From: SbD1 sp039679945
GTDB lineage: Bacteria > Desulfobacterota > Syntrophobacteria > Syntrophobacterales > Syntrophobacteraceae
Assembly: GCA_039679945.1 (NCBI GenBank)
Contig: JBDKTY010000241.1
Coordinates: 1-64,000 of the forward strand
Direction of reading: 5' to 3'
Length of the DNA: 64,000 nt
Part shown: positions 7,610 to 16,554 of the stretch, in pieces
How the letters are laid out: each line of letters begins with the position of its first letter
Position numbering within the stretch: the first letter of the stretch is position 1
The notes under the pieces: generated by a model
The model's input: the letters and a program-made list of their open reading frames with translations, nothing else
Database searches by the model: none
What the model was told of the DNA's origin: nothing
Made by a program: the position numbers and the translations under genes

Positions 7610-8671
7610 TCACGGCAGAGACAGCATCCTATCGAGGGCGAGTTTCGCCTCCGCCTTCACCTGCTCCGGTATCGTCACAACATTGACCTGGCCGATATTG
7701 TTCAACGTCCACAGAAGGTTGCCCAGGTTGATTTTGAACATGTTGGGACAAAGCGAATTATGCAGATCGATTACCTTCTTGTCGGGGTATTCGAGTGCAA
7801 GCCGATGGATAAGGTTTATCTCGGTGCCGATTATAACGGTTGCACCCACGGGCGCGTTTTTCACGTAATTGACTATGTAACTCGTGGACCCGCATGCGTC
7901 CGCAAGGGCGACAACCTCATGCGTGCATTCCGGGTGCACGACAATTTTCGCTTCCGGGAACTCGGCCCGCATCTTTGCTATCTGCTCGACCGTAAACCTG
8001 GTATGGACAAGGCAATAACCGTCCCACAGAATCATCCTGGCCCCGCGCACCGCTTCGGGATCGTTTCCTCCGAGCGGTTTATCCGGTGACCATACGATCA
8101 TCTCCTCCGGGCGGAGCCCCATGTCAAAACCCACATTTCTCCCGAGGTGCTGGTCAGGGAAGAAAAGGATCTTCCGACCGGTTTCGAAGGCCCACTTCAC
8201 TGCCCTGGCTGCATTGGACGACGTGCAGACGGTCCCTCCGTTGCGCCCGCAAAAAGCCTTGAGTTCCGCGTCCGAGTTCATGTAGACCACCGGGACGACC
8301 CGTTCCTCGCCGGCCACTTCAGAAATCTGGTCCCAGGCGGCTTTCACCGTGAACGTATCCGCCATGCTTGCCATCCAGCACCCGGCGTTTACATCGGGGA
8401 TCTGAACCACCTGGTGAGGCTGGGCCAGAATGGCCGCACTCTCGGCCATGAAATGGACCCCGCAAAAGACAATATACCGACAGTCGCTGTCAGCCGCGGC
8501 TTTCCTGGATAGTTCGAAGGAATCGCCCGCAAAATCACCGAGGTCGACGATTTCTTTCCTCTGATAATGATGGGTGAGAATTACCAGTTCTTTTCCGAAC
8601 TGCCGTTTCCTGGACTGTATATTTTCGATGATCTCGGAATAATCGAAACCGGTTCTTGTTTTGTCCTGCAT
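7610..8671 (-). CDS. nadA: Quinolinate synthase
   Basis: A 353-residue [4Fe-4S] enzyme condensing iminoaspartate with dihydroxyacetone phosphate to quinolinate, the second step of de novo NAD synthesis. The three cluster cysteines are visible at C98 (AGCWMA), C220 (WDGYCLVHTRF) and C308 (NSLCPNMFKI). THHYQ and VVHPECTHEVV are further family marks. No nadB or nadC lies adjacent. It is 174 bp downstream of the MOSC gene and on the same strand, within a group of Fe-S and sulfur genes. Confidence 0.95.
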   Translation of the reverse strand: MQDKTRTGFDYSEIIENIQSRKRQFGKELVILTHHYQRKEIVDLGDFAGDSFELSRKAAADSDCRYIVFCGVHFMAESAAILAQPHQVVQIPDVNAGCWMASMADTFTVKAAWDQISEVAGEERVVPVVYMNSDAELKAFCGRNGGTVCTSSNAARAVKWAFETGRKILFFPDQHLGRNVGFDMGLRPEEMIVWSPDKPLGGNDPEAVRGARMILWDGYCLVHTRFTVEQIAKMRAEFPEAKIVVHPECTHEVVALADACGSTSYIVNYVKNAPVGATVIIGTEINLIHRLALEYPDKKVIDLHNSLCPNMFKINLGNLLWTLNNIGQVNVVTIPEQVKAEAKLALDRMLSLP

Positions 8672-8845
8672 AAGTCACCTTTTCCCAACGCGCGCGCGGG
8701 CGCCGGGCTACTCTGTTATTGTTCGGAATAGTGATCCACGAATCGTCTTTCAACCAGGAGCAGAGGGGTTCCATACTTTTTGCGAGGGAACGGCTATCGA
8801 AACAGGGGTACCAACTTCACCATGCCCCGGACACGTGTTTGACAC

Positions 8846-9304
8846 TCAATTCGACGATGTCGCCTCCGGCGCCATGCCGGCCGGAACTATCGGGTCTTCG
8901 AGCCGTATTACCCCGCCTTCGAGCACCCTTGCAAAAACCCCCTCATGAGGCATGATACAGCCTCCGGCCTGGTAATAAATCGCGCATTTGTTATGGCATT
9001 CTTTCCCGATCTGCGTAACCTCGACCAGAGCCGATTCTCCGATTCTGAAGCGGGTTCCGATCGGGATGTTCGGCCAGTCAATCCCCTCGGTAGCTATGTT
9101 TTCGGCAAAGTCCCCGAATCCCACTGAAAGACCAGCCGCCTTGGCCTTTTCGATGCTCTCGACCGCGAGAAAGCTCACCTGTCTGTGCCAGGAGCCCGCA
9201 TGGGCATCCCCTTCCACCCCGTGATCCTTGACCAGAAGGGCTTCGTCCACGCATTCCTTGCGCGTGCTCTTTTTCTTACTGACTGCGATTGACTTTATTT
9301 TCAT
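8846..9304 (-). CDS. MOSC-domain protein
   Basis: A 152-residue stand-alone MOSC domain, related to the C-terminal domain of Moco sulfurases. Visible motifs: GVEGDAHAG (~30-38), GDFAENIATEGI (~63-74), then IGKECHNKCAIYYQAGGC with the candidate sulfur-carrying cysteines and EGVFARVLEGG. Such proteins are thought to deliver or handle sulfur for molybdenum cofactor enzymes. It is 20 bp downstream of the Rrf2 regulator, so probably co-transcribed. moeA is only 3.4 kb away, and Mo/W enzymes (AOR, formate dehydrogenase) occur in the same window. The substrate is not known. Confidence 0.85.
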   Translation of the reverse strand: MKIKSIAVSKKKSTRKECVDEALLVKDHGVEGDAHAGSWHRQVSFLAVESIEKAKAAGLSVGFGDFAENIATEGIDWPNIPIGTRFRIGESALVEVTQIGKECHNKCAIYYQAGGCIMPHEGVFARVLEGGVIRLEDPIVPAGMAPEATSSN

Positions 9305-9324
9305 CCGGAATCTACCTCCAGACC

Positions 9325-9792
9325 TTATTTGCAGCTAAAAGCCTTATCCTCTTCCGAGGGGCATCCTAAAGGTTCCTCACCCAGAGCAGCCGCTTTCTGT
9401 ACCAACTCGGCGAAAGTAACCTTGTCCAGTCTGTCTTGAATGGCCTCCGTGGCTTCCTTCCACAGGAAGCGGGTGAGGCAAATCTCCGATCGCTGGCACA
9501 TTTCAGGATTTGCGGTACACCTGGTGAGCTTGATGCCGCCTTCCAGCAAAGCAACAACCTCCCCCACCGTGATATCCCCGGGCGGTTTGGCCAGCAGGTG
9601 CCCTCCCTTAGGCCCCCGAACGCTCTTGACATACTCGGCATTCTTTAACGGTATAATTATCTGCTCCAGGTATTTTAAAGGGATTCCCTGCCGTTTGGCA
9701 ATAACCCCCAGCCTGATTGGCCCTTCATTGTAGTGGAATGCCATGTCTAGCAATAATCGCGTGCCATAGCGGCTTCTCGTGGATAATTTCAT
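9325..9792 (-). CDS. Rrf2/IscR-family Fe-S regulator
   Basis: A 155-residue regulator with an N-terminal winged helix (MKLSTRSRYGTRLLLDMA, then VRGPKGGHLLAKP) and three cysteines at C92, C99 and C105 (Cx6Cx5C). This is the Fe-S cluster-binding arrangement of IscR-like proteins, with one extra residue in the first spacing. It probably senses iron-sulfur status or redox stress. It has GGGGG seven bases before the ATG. It is divergent from the NIL ferredoxin/mnmA genes across 346 bp and just upstream of the MOSC gene, its likely co-transcribed partner. A regulatory link to nadA and mnmA is inference. Confidence 0.88.
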   Translation of the reverse strand: MKLSTRSRYGTRLLLDMAFHYNEGPIRLGVIAKRQGIPLKYLEQIIIPLKNAEYVKSVRGPKGGHLLAKPPGDITVGEVVALLEGGIKLTRCTANPEMCQRSEICLTRFLWKEATEAIQDRLDKVTFAELVQKAAALGEEPLGCPSEEDKAFSCK

Positions 9793-10138
9793 ATTCAGCC
9801 CCCAAATCCTGCCTCACATTTGGCATTTTGCCGGTGTAACAAAGCGCATCTGGAAAAGAACATATCTACTCCTCTTTCTCAATCTGCAAAGACTTTTTTC
9901 CTTATTTTGCGCCGTTTTCCCGAAAAATGTTATCTGGGGCTGATCCCATGCTCAACTTTGAGGTAGACGGACTGCCGCCTTTTTAGCCGGGACAACGGCA
10001 GCCGGAAGGGATTCGCTCCCCTGCCGGTACAGCCCGACATCCGTGGAAAGTTTCCAACACCCTGTTCCCAAAAATAGTTTTGGTCTTTCGGCCCGCGGTG
10101 TTATCCTTACTCCGCTCGAAAAACGGAAGGAGCACGGA
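9793..10138. other. Divergent promoter region
   Basis: A 346-bp gap between the divergent Rrf2 regulator and the NIL ferredoxin gene, and the natural place for an operator of the regulator. I cannot name a specific site. No known riboswitch consensus (S-box, SAH, cobalamin) was found by eye. Confidence 0.45.
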
Positions 10139-10561
10139 ATGCACTCGAGAATGCTGATCCTGAGATTTTCTAAAGAAATCGTCGACAAGCCCATCATTAC
10201 CAGTCTGGTGCGTGATTACAACCTGAGCTTCAATATTTTGAAGGCACAGATTTTCCCCCGCAAGGAAGGAATGCTGGTGATGCAGTTGTCGGGCAACCAG
10301 CCTGAGTTTGATGAGGGGATTCGCTACCTGGAGCAGTTGGGAGTCACCGTGGAACCAGTCGGACAAGGGATCCGCCGTGATGATGACAAGTGCTATCAGT
10401 GCGGAACATGTACCGCTGTCTGCCCTACCGGCGCCCTTCACGTGAAGAGGCCCGAGATGGAGGTCGTTTTCGAATCCGAAATGTGCAGCGCCTGTGAACT
10501 CTGCGTAAAAACCTGCCCGGTAAGGGCCATGATCGTAACCTTCGACAAATCGCTCGCCTGA
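10139..10561 (+). CDS. NIL-domain ferredoxin, 2x[4Fe-4S]
   Basis: A 140-residue protein. Residues 1-78 form a NIL domain, the fold found at the C-terminus of methionine ABC transporter ATPases. Two [4Fe-4S] motifs follow: C85, C88, C91, C95 and C116, C119, C122, C126. Homologues in methanogens and sulfate reducers act with a COG1900/DUF39 protein in homocysteine formation from aspartate semialdehyde and sulfide. No DUF39 gene is present here. The start is fixed by GGAAGGAG upstream of ATG 10139; the longer in-frame start at 10043 has no such site. It ends 14 bp before mnmA, so the two are likely an operon. Confidence 0.85.
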   Translation: MHSRMLILRFSKEIVDKPIITSLVRDYNLSFNILKAQIFPRKEGMLVMQLSGNQPEFDEGIRYLEQLGVTVEPVGQGIRRDDDKCYQCGTCTAVCPTGALHVKRPEMEVVFESEMCSACELCVKTCPVRAMIVTFDKSLA

Positions 10562-10575
10562 TTGGTTACCCTGCC

Positions 10576-11655
10576 TTGAAGATTGCAGTGGCCATGAGCG
10601 GCGGCGTTGACAGCCTACGGGCGGCAATCGCTCTCAGGGAGCAAGGGCATGATATCCTTGGGATACACATGCGTTTGTTCCCCTCCGACGGGGAAGAAGC
10701 TCGCACCGCCCATGTACTTGCCGCGCGGGAGATGCTTCTCCGGGAGCTTGCCTCCCGGTGTGATATTCCCCTCGAATTCATCGATATGCGGAGTGAATTT
10801 CAGTCCCTTGTCATCTCCCCCTTCATCGATGCGTACCTGCGCGGGATGACCCCAAACCCGTGCGTAACCTGTAACCCCGCCATCAAATTCGGTTTGCTTT
10901 TGAACGAAGCGCTCAAGCGTGGAGCGCAGCGGCTGGCGACCGGCCACTATGCGCAATTGACTCCTCCCGGCATGACAGGTACTGGCCGGTTCCAAATCCG
11001 GCGCGCGAAAGACAACTCAAAGGACCAGTCCTACTTCCTCATGGGGCTTACTCAGGAACAGCTCGCCCTCTCTCTTTTCCCACTGGGGGCTCAATCAAAA
11101 CGGCAGACCATTGCCTGGGCGGAAGAACGGGGGCTCAAACCCCTCATTACGGAAGACAGCCAGGAAATCTGCTTCATACTCCATGAAAAATACACGGAAT
11201 TCCTGGCCCGGCACGCAGGCGGCAAAGTCCTCTCCGAGGGCCCCATCCTTGATATGGCCGGCAACCGCATCGGGACGCATAAGGGCATCTATTCCTATAC
11301 CGTTGGCCAAAGGCGCGGTCTTGGAGTACCCTCCACGCAACCCTACTATGTTGTCCGCATTGAACCCGAGACCAACACGATTCGAGTGGGCGGAAAAGAT
11401 GATCTGCTATGCGGAGAATTCCTGGTCACTCGTCTGAACTGGGTCTCCGTTGAAGCCCCGTCCGAACCATTCCGGTGCGAAGTGCGAATCAGAAACCTGC
11501 ACAGGCCCGCGCGGGCCGAGGTGACTCCTCGTCCGGCGAACACCGCCTCGATCCGCTTCATGGAACCCCAAAGAGCCGTCACACCCGGCCAGGCAGCCGT
11601 ATTCTATTCAGACGATTTGCTTCTCGGCGGTGGAATCATTTCGCCCGGCAACTAG
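10576..11655 (+). CDS. mnmA: tRNA-specific 2-thiouridylase
   Basis: A 359-residue ATP-dependent enzyme placing sulfur at C2 of the wobble uridine in Lys, Glu and Gln tRNAs. The PP-loop is SGGVDS (8-13). Catalytic cysteines are C99 (PNPCVTCNPAIKFG) and C199 (SQEICFI); the extra C96 gives a CxxC. SYTVGQRRGLG and the C-terminal beta-barrel are present. The start is TTG, with no better ATG. It follows the NIL ferredoxin by 14 bp. In some lineages the thiouridylase receives sulfur through an Fe-S cluster or a ferredoxin-like partner, so the pairing is suggestive. No iscS is adjacent. Confidence 0.95.
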   Translation: MKIAVAMSGGVDSLRAAIALREQGHDILGIHMRLFPSDGEEARTAHVLAAREMLLRELASRCDIPLEFIDMRSEFQSLVISPFIDAYLRGMTPNPCVTCNPAIKFGLLLNEALKRGAQRLATGHYAQLTPPGMTGTGRFQIRRAKDNSKDQSYFLMGLTQEQLALSLFPLGAQSKRQTIAWAEERGLKPLITEDSQEICFILHEKYTEFLARHAGGKVLSEGPILDMAGNRIGTHKGIYSYTVGQRRGLGVPSTQPYYVVRIEPETNTIRVGGKDDLLCGEFLVTRLNWVSVEAPSEPFRCEVRIRNLHRPARAEVTPRPANTASIRFMEPQRAVTPGQAAVFYSDDLLLGGGIISPGN

Positions 11656-11761
11656 CCTCCCAGCGCCTCACACCTTACCTTTCCTCGTGGTACTTGAAAT
11701 AATTGCGCTGCATCCATCGGCCCCCGGGACCGAAAGAAATGGATTTGAACTGGAGAGAAAT

Positions 11762-12499
11762 ATGCCTCTGAAAAAACAACCGCATCTTACAAAGGGTTCG
11801 ACCAGGAGCGATGTTTTTCCGCCGGCGTTCCCCCTGCCGAGTGAGGAAAAAACGAAGCTCGAAGTCGTGCTCAAGTGTGATTCCAAGGGAAGCATTGAGG
11901 CAATCACCACCCTCTTCGCTAACCTTATACTGCCTGAAATGGAGATAAGACTCATCCATACGGGAGTTGGCGCTGTCACCAAACAGGACCTGCTCATGGC
12001 GCTCTCGGGCAGCAGACTCGTCCTCGCCTATGAAGTCGACGTTGCCCCGAGGCTGGAGCAGTGGATAAAAGGAAAGGGCGTTGAAGTCCGCCTATATAAT
12101 GTCATATACAAAATTGTCGATGATCTGAAAGAACTGGCCCGCGATCTTGCGCCGGCCGAGCCCGAAGAAACAGTAACGGGCACATGCAAGGTCATCGCCA
12201 TTTTCAAATCGAGCAAGGGAGTGATCCTTGGCTGCGAAGTGCAGGAGGGCACAGTTCAGGTTGGCAAAAGCTTTCGGGTAGTCACCGCGATGGGACCCGT
12301 CCACAGTTCAAGGATCGAATCGCTCCAAGTGGACAAAAATCCCGTCAAGGAAGCCAGGAGCGGTCAACAGGTCGGCGTGAAGATCTCGGGGTTTACTGGA
12401 GCCAGGGCGGGAGACTTCATAGAGTGCTTCGACCCCTCCCCCTCCAGGAAGAAGGGTTGGTCGCCCGAAGGGCGAATCATCAACCTGAAGGCATCCTGA
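11762..12499 (+). CDS. Stand-alone IF-2 C-terminal-like protein without G domain
   Basis: A 245-residue protein resembling the second half of initiation factor IF-2. LEVVLKCDSKGSIEAI and VGAVTKQDLLMA match the IF-2 domain III signature, and VYNVIYKIVDDL is seen here as LYNVIYKIVDDL. A beta-barrel domain IV follows (GTCKVIAIFKSSKGVILGC, then GPVHSSRIESLQVDK). There is no GTP-binding P-loop, so it is neither a GTPase nor an IF-2. The start is set by GGAGAG before ATG 11762. It follows mnmA by 106 bp on the same strand. IF-2 domain IV binds fMet-tRNA; an RNA-related role next to a tRNA-modifying enzyme is plausible but unproved. Confidence 0.75.
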   Translation: MPLKKQPHLTKGSTRSDVFPPAFPLPSEEKTKLEVVLKCDSKGSIEAITTLFANLILPEMEIRLIHTGVGAVTKQDLLMALSGSRLVLAYEVDVAPRLEQWIKGKGVEVRLYNVIYKIVDDLKELARDLAPAEPEETVTGTCKVIAIFKSSKGVILGCEVQEGTVQVGKSFRVVTAMGPVHSSRIESLQVDKNPVKEARSGQQVGVKISGFTGARAGDFIECFDPSPSRKKGWSPEGRIINLKAS

Positions 12500-12723
12500 G
12501 TATAGGGAATATCCTCGGAGGACATCGAACGGGACTTGCACCTGTGTGGCCCACCCGGTTCACGCCGAAACGAGGGATATGAAGAGCGTCGCACGGCCGG
12601 CATCGTGTAGCGGCGACTGCCCCGGCACATCGCCCTGCTTCGCCTCAAAGGGGGTGTTGCCGAGCCAGGGGGGAACCGTCGGATGCCGCGGTTCTTCATC
12701 AGGCTCCGCCCGGATGCACTATT

Positions 12724-13965
12724 TCACGAAAACGAATAGACGCTGACCTCGGTTCCCCGGTCGTAACCCTCAACGTGCGTGGGTACGATCACATAGCCAT
12801 CCGCGCGCGCCAGGATGCTTATCGCACCCGATTTCCCGAATACCGGATCTGCCCTATAGGTGCCATCGGCTTCCCGAGAAACAATAACGGGGAAGAAATC
12901 GGTCCTGCCGTGGACGGAAGGCAGGCGGCGCGTGAGCACCGCGCGAAAGCTTCTCTGCCCCGTCGCCCCTGAGGGGTTTCCACCTTGAAGCTTTGCCAGC
13001 GACGGCGCGACAAAAACCCGGAACGTAATCAATGCCGATACAGGCTGACCGGGCAGTCCCCAGAAGATCTTCTCGCCGCTGAAACCCAGGATGACCGGTT
13101 TTCCCGGTCGAATGGCGACTCCATGGACCAACAGTCTGGAGTCAGGCAGTCTCTCCAGGGTCCTGATCGTGTAGTCCCGTGCACCCACGGAACTACCCCC
13201 CGACAAAACAATCATATCGTGATCCGTTAAGGCTTCCTGGCATGCGGAAACCAGATCCTCCAGTCTATCCTGGATAGTCTTCCGCATTCCGATTTCCGCG
13301 CCCGAATTCTCAATTTCAGCCGCCAGGGCAAAGCTGTTTATGTCACGGACTCTGCCCGCCGGAAGAGGATGCGTATTGACGGGCACAATCTCGTCCCCGG
13401 TAGAGATAAGAGCTACGCGGGGGCGTCGGAAAACCGAGATTTCCGTTATTCCCACGGCCGCCAGGACCCCGATATCCTGGGCACGAAGCCGCCAGCCGCG
13501 GGCAAACATCCTCGCTCCGTCCCGGATATCCTCGCCCACCTGCAACACGTTCTCGCCTGGAGCAACCGGACGTGTTACTTCAATTGTACTTGCGTCGAGC
13601 GGCTGTGTGTATTCCACCATTACCACGGCATCGGCGCCGCAGGGAAGCATTCCCCCCGTGGGGACCCCAACGGCCCTGCCGCGTGCGACGGGAGTATCGG
13701 CGGACCTCCCCATCAGCACCTCACCAGCCTTTTCGAGTAAGGCGGGCAGGCTCTCCGATGCCCCAAAGGTGTCTCCAGCCCGCACCGCGAACCCATCCAT
13801 GGTAGCACGGGCAAAATGAGGAACCGGCTCCGGCGCGAGGATATCCAGTGCAACAAATCGTCCACAAGCCTTCTCAAGCACGATGACTTCAGCGGGAAGC
13901 GGATTCAACTGATCAACCATCAACAGGACATCTTCCGCCGTCTTTACTTTCAGAAATTGTGACAT
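12724..13965 (-). CDS. moeA: Molybdopterin molybdenumtransferase
   Basis: A 413-residue enzyme inserting molybdate (or tungstate) into adenylylated molybdopterin. Seen: FARATMDGFAV, VPTGGMLPCGADAVV, NVLQVGEDIRDGA, then ISTGDEIV, LSGGSSVGARDYT and GLPGQPVSAL. I use the internal ATG at 13965 because GGAG lies seven bases upstream; the in-frame start eight codons earlier has none. Its products, the Mo/W bis-pterin enzymes, are present in the window as the AOR and the formate dehydrogenase. It converges with the IF2-like gene and is separated from it by 224 bp with no recognised feature. Confidence 0.95.
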   Translation of the reverse strand: MSQFLKVKTAEDVLLMVDQLNPLPAEVIVLEKACGRFVALDILAPEPVPHFARATMDGFAVRAGDTFGASESLPALLEKAGEVLMGRSADTPVARGRAVGVPTGGMLPCGADAVVMVEYTQPLDASTIEVTRPVAPGENVLQVGEDIRDGARMFARGWRLRAQDIGVLAAVGITEISVFRRPRVALISTGDEIVPVNTHPLPAGRVRDINSFALAAEIENSGAEIGMRKTIQDRLEDLVSACQEALTDHDMIVLSGGSSVGARDYTIRTLERLPDSRLLVHGVAIRPGKPVILGFSGEKIFWGLPGQPVSALITFRVFVAPSLAKLQGGNPSGATGQRSFRAVLTRRLPSVHGRTDFFPVIVSREADGTYRADPVFGKSGAISILARADGYVIVPTHVEGYDRGTEVSVYSFS

Positions 13966-14125
13966 CAGACTTCTCCGGGCCGGTCGCATGGAATGGCCGA
14001 AAGGCCTGGATCACCGGTAATGCAACAGGCATAAAGCCCTCAGTTTATCGGGACCAGGAAACTGGTACTATCACGCAATATTGTAGAACAACGAAAGTTG
14101 GATACAAATGCTTACCACTGCTCCA

Positions 14126-14163
14126 TAAAAAAAGCCCGGAAGGAGGGTCTCTCCATCCGGGCT
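14126..14163 (-). terminator. Rho-independent terminator of the porin gene
   Basis: An AGCCCGGA / TCCGGGCT stem (14133-14140 with 14156-14163) is followed, in minus-strand direction, by seven T residues at 14127-14133. It lies 33-70 bp past the stop codon of the porin gene. Confidence 0.88.
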
Positions 14164-14195
14164 CCGGTCAGCTAAGAGCTAAACCGATTTTGTTA

Positions 14196-16106
14196 CTAGA
14201 AGTTCCACTGCAGTCTGGCACCAAGTTCGAACGCGTTGTCCGCCTTGTTCGGAACCGGGTACGCCATGTTGTTGCCGCTTGTCGCACCGATGGGGATAGG
14301 CGCGAACGCGTCGTCGGCGATCAAGTAAGCGCCAACCAACGTCAGGGTCAGACCGTCAACGATTCCTTGATCCACGTAGAAATCAAGTTCGTGACCGATG
14401 CTGCCGGACATCTTGTAACGTCCCTGGTTAACAGTCCCGACGGGGCCGGGTACGTAAGCAGTCGGAACATCTTCAGCGGTACCGAAATACCAGTAAGAAG
14501 CGCTCAACTTTGTCTGCTCAGCGACCTGCCACGAACCACCCGCGGTAATCGTCCACAAGTTGGCCGGGTACTTATTGCCGCGCCAGTAGATCGTGCTCAG
14601 GCTGTTGTTGCCACCAATCGCGGAACCCTTAACGGAAGTGCTCCATCCACGAACGATATCGATATCGTCACCCAGGATGCCGCCGCCGATGATTTCAGAG
14701 AAATACTTGGAGGTGGTGGCAGGATAAACGAACCAATCAACGTTTGTGCTGGTCGTGCCGACAAAGTTGCCGGAACCGGTGGTAGCGCCGACGCCGTTAC
14801 CGGCGACGGTACGACGGCCATTCGCATCAACAGCATAGAACTGACCACTGGTCGGGTCGAACTGCAGAGGCGTTCCAGGACCGGGGTCGTTGCTGAACTT
14901 GGGACCGGTGGTGTAGAAGCCGCCCAGGTTCAGGGTGTAAGGACCACAGTAGTAGGTTACGCCGGCGTCGATCATCCAGCCTTCGTAATCAGCCGAGGTC
15001 TTGGAGCCATTGGGCAGCACGAGCGGAGAAATACCGTCGAGAACTGCATTGCTGGCCACGCCTCTGTTTACCGTAAGGTCAACACTGCCGAAGTTGCGGA
15101 CAAAGTTGACATAGGCCATCAACCAGTCGATCTTGTAGGTAAGATTGATACCAAGATCAACCAGGAAGTTGTTACGAGGAGTTGCATTCTTCAAGAAGTT
15201 AAAAGAATTGTAGCGGTCGATGGCATTGATGTCAGCGCCCGTGGCAGTTCTGCCAGCAGGGGTGCCACCAAGACCGGCAACAGTGGTGCCAACCTGGCTC
15301 GAGCTGACCTGGGCAGGTCCACCGGCATAGTTTCTGATCGGGGTATCCATGGTGGTCGGATCAACACTGATGGAGCTGTGATGACCATCCTGGAAGTAGC
15401 CGATCAATGCTGCCTTGAAAGGACCGCTTGCATAGTCGAGCGACAGGAAGTAGGAGTCTACGTTGAAGGTCTGATCGGTGGTATACATCTTGCTGGAGTC
15501 CCATCTCTTTTCCCAAGCATTCTGGGCTCCAACATAACCTGCCGTCACCTTGAACGGATCCAGCTTCGTAACCAATACAGCGGCGGGAAAGTCATCATCC
15601 ACAATCCACGAATCCAGCAGAGTCAGGGTCTGCACACCGAAAATACCGGTGGTCGGGGTGTTGGGGATGTTGAATTCCACATACACGTTCTTTACTTCAA
15701 AAGCGATAGCGTCGGCGCCCACATTCGCGCCTCTGTTCGGGCCAACATTCTGGCCAGTCAGACCGCCGCCGCCGTCACCCCAAATCGAGTCGCCTACTTC
15801 AAACTTCGTCACGACCTTCAGGTTCTTGCTCGCGATGAAGGAGAAGTACAGTCTCAGGCGCTGATCGACGAAAATTCTGTTATCGTCGCCATTGTACACC
15901 TTAAAAGGGACTCTGTTATTTGTAATCGTACCGGGTGTTGCGGAGCCTTGAACGACATCCGAGCTGTCAATACCGTCCCGAACATTGTCCTCAGCCTGGA
16001 AACGGACGCGAAACTGGCCGCCGTACTTGAACTCGATGGCGAATGCCGGCAGGGCAACCGCGACTGCCAACAATACCACCCCAAGGACTAACAGGTGTTT
16101 CTTCAT
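14196..16106 (-). CDS. Outer-membrane beta-barrel (porin-like) protein
   Basis: A 636-residue secreted protein. A signal peptide is clear (MKKHLLVLGVVLLAVAVAL, cleaved after AFA, residue ~23). The mature part has alternating hydrophobic/aromatic strands with many Gly, Asn and Asp turns, begins EFKYGGQFRVRFQAED, and ends LQWNF. The terminal Phe is the BAM recognition residue of outer-membrane barrels. Insertions rich in Gly/Thr at about 270-290 and 430-460 look like surface loops. The strong Shine-Dalgarno (GAGGAAAG), dedicated promoter and terminator indicate a single-gene, abundantly expressed unit. It is of the type often annotated as alginate-export or hypothetical porin. Substrate unknown. 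Confidence 0.8.
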   Translation of the reverse strand: MKKHLLVLGVVLLAVAVALPAFAIEFKYGGQFRVRFQAEDNVRDGIDSSDVVQGSATPGTITNNRVPFKVYNGDDNRIFVDQRLRLYFSFIASKNLKVVTKFEVGDSIWGDGGGGLTGQNVGPNRGANVGADAIAFEVKNVYVEFNIPNTPTTGIFGVQTLTLLDSWIVDDDFPAAVLVTKLDPFKVTAGYVGAQNAWEKRWDSSKMYTTDQTFNVDSYFLSLDYASGPFKAALIGYFQDGHHSSISVDPTTMDTPIRNYAGGPAQVSSSQVGTTVAGLGGTPAGRTATGADINAIDRYNSFNFLKNATPRNNFLVDLGINLTYKIDWLMAYVNFVRNFGSVDLTVNRGVASNAVLDGISPLVLPNGSKTSADYEGWMIDAGVTYYCGPYTLNLGGFYTTGPKFSNDPGPGTPLQFDPTSGQFYAVDANGRRTVAGNGVGATTGSGNFVGTTSTNVDWFVYPATTSKYFSEIIGGGILGDDIDIVRGWSTSVKGSAIGGNNSLSTIYWRGNKYPANLWTITAGGSWQVAEQTKLSASYWYFGTAEDVPTAYVPGPVGTVNQGRYKMSGSIGHELDFYVDQGIVDGLTLTLVGAYLIADDAFAPIPIGATSGNNMAYPVPNKADNAFELGARLQWNF

Positions 16107-16554
16107 TGCTCTTTCCTCCTCAAAAGCTGACGTTATTAGAGACTCTTTCCTTACTAAGCCCCATCCTATTGACTTTGATGGCTTATTCCACCTCCTTCCA
16201 GTCCATAAGGGTTAACGGTTTGCCCCTTTACCACAATTGGCCGCAATCTAATTCGAATCTCCAGCCGATGTCAAGCAAAAATCTCCGGCACAATGACCGG
16301 CTTCTATTTGCAGTTTACAATTCTTTACAGAAACGGCGGGGTAACGAGCCACAAAAAACTTGATGTGAGTCATGGTCCTGAACTAATGTACGGACCAGGG
16401 AAAATTCGCATCGTGAGTATGCATTTTTCCCGAAAACCAGCGAATTTCGCTGTTTTTTCGCCCCATGCTCCCATTGCCGCTCCATGAACCATTGAAATTG
16501 ATGTCGGACGAGTGTTTGACAATTGAGTATGTATCGCACCAAAAGGAGACCGGA
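16107..16554. other. Divergent promoter region of porin and FlgO-like gene
   Basis: 448 bp between the two divergent envelope genes. It holds the porin promoter (16245-16274) and Shine-Dalgarno, and on the other side AAGGAGA before the start at 16555. No gene is seen in between. Confidence 0.6.
16245..16274 (-). promoter_or_regulatory. Sigma-70-like promoter of the porin gene
   Basis: Read on the minus strand: TTGACA (16269-16274), an 18-bp spacer and TAGATT (16245-16250). It gives a leader of roughly 130 nt before the ATG at 16106. The -35 box is perfect. Confidence 0.65.

Noticed and set aside
13959..16091. 710-codon open frame antisense to the porin gene
   Set aside because: It is a mirror of the porin's codon pattern. 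The porin has a signal peptide, C-terminal Phe, promoter, Shine-Dalgarno and terminator; the antisense frame has no domain or initiation signal.
16514..16545. TTGACA just before the FlgO/FG-GAP gene as its promoter
   Set aside because: No -10 box follows at 16-18 bp, and a start site there would fall inside the Shine-Dalgarno region.
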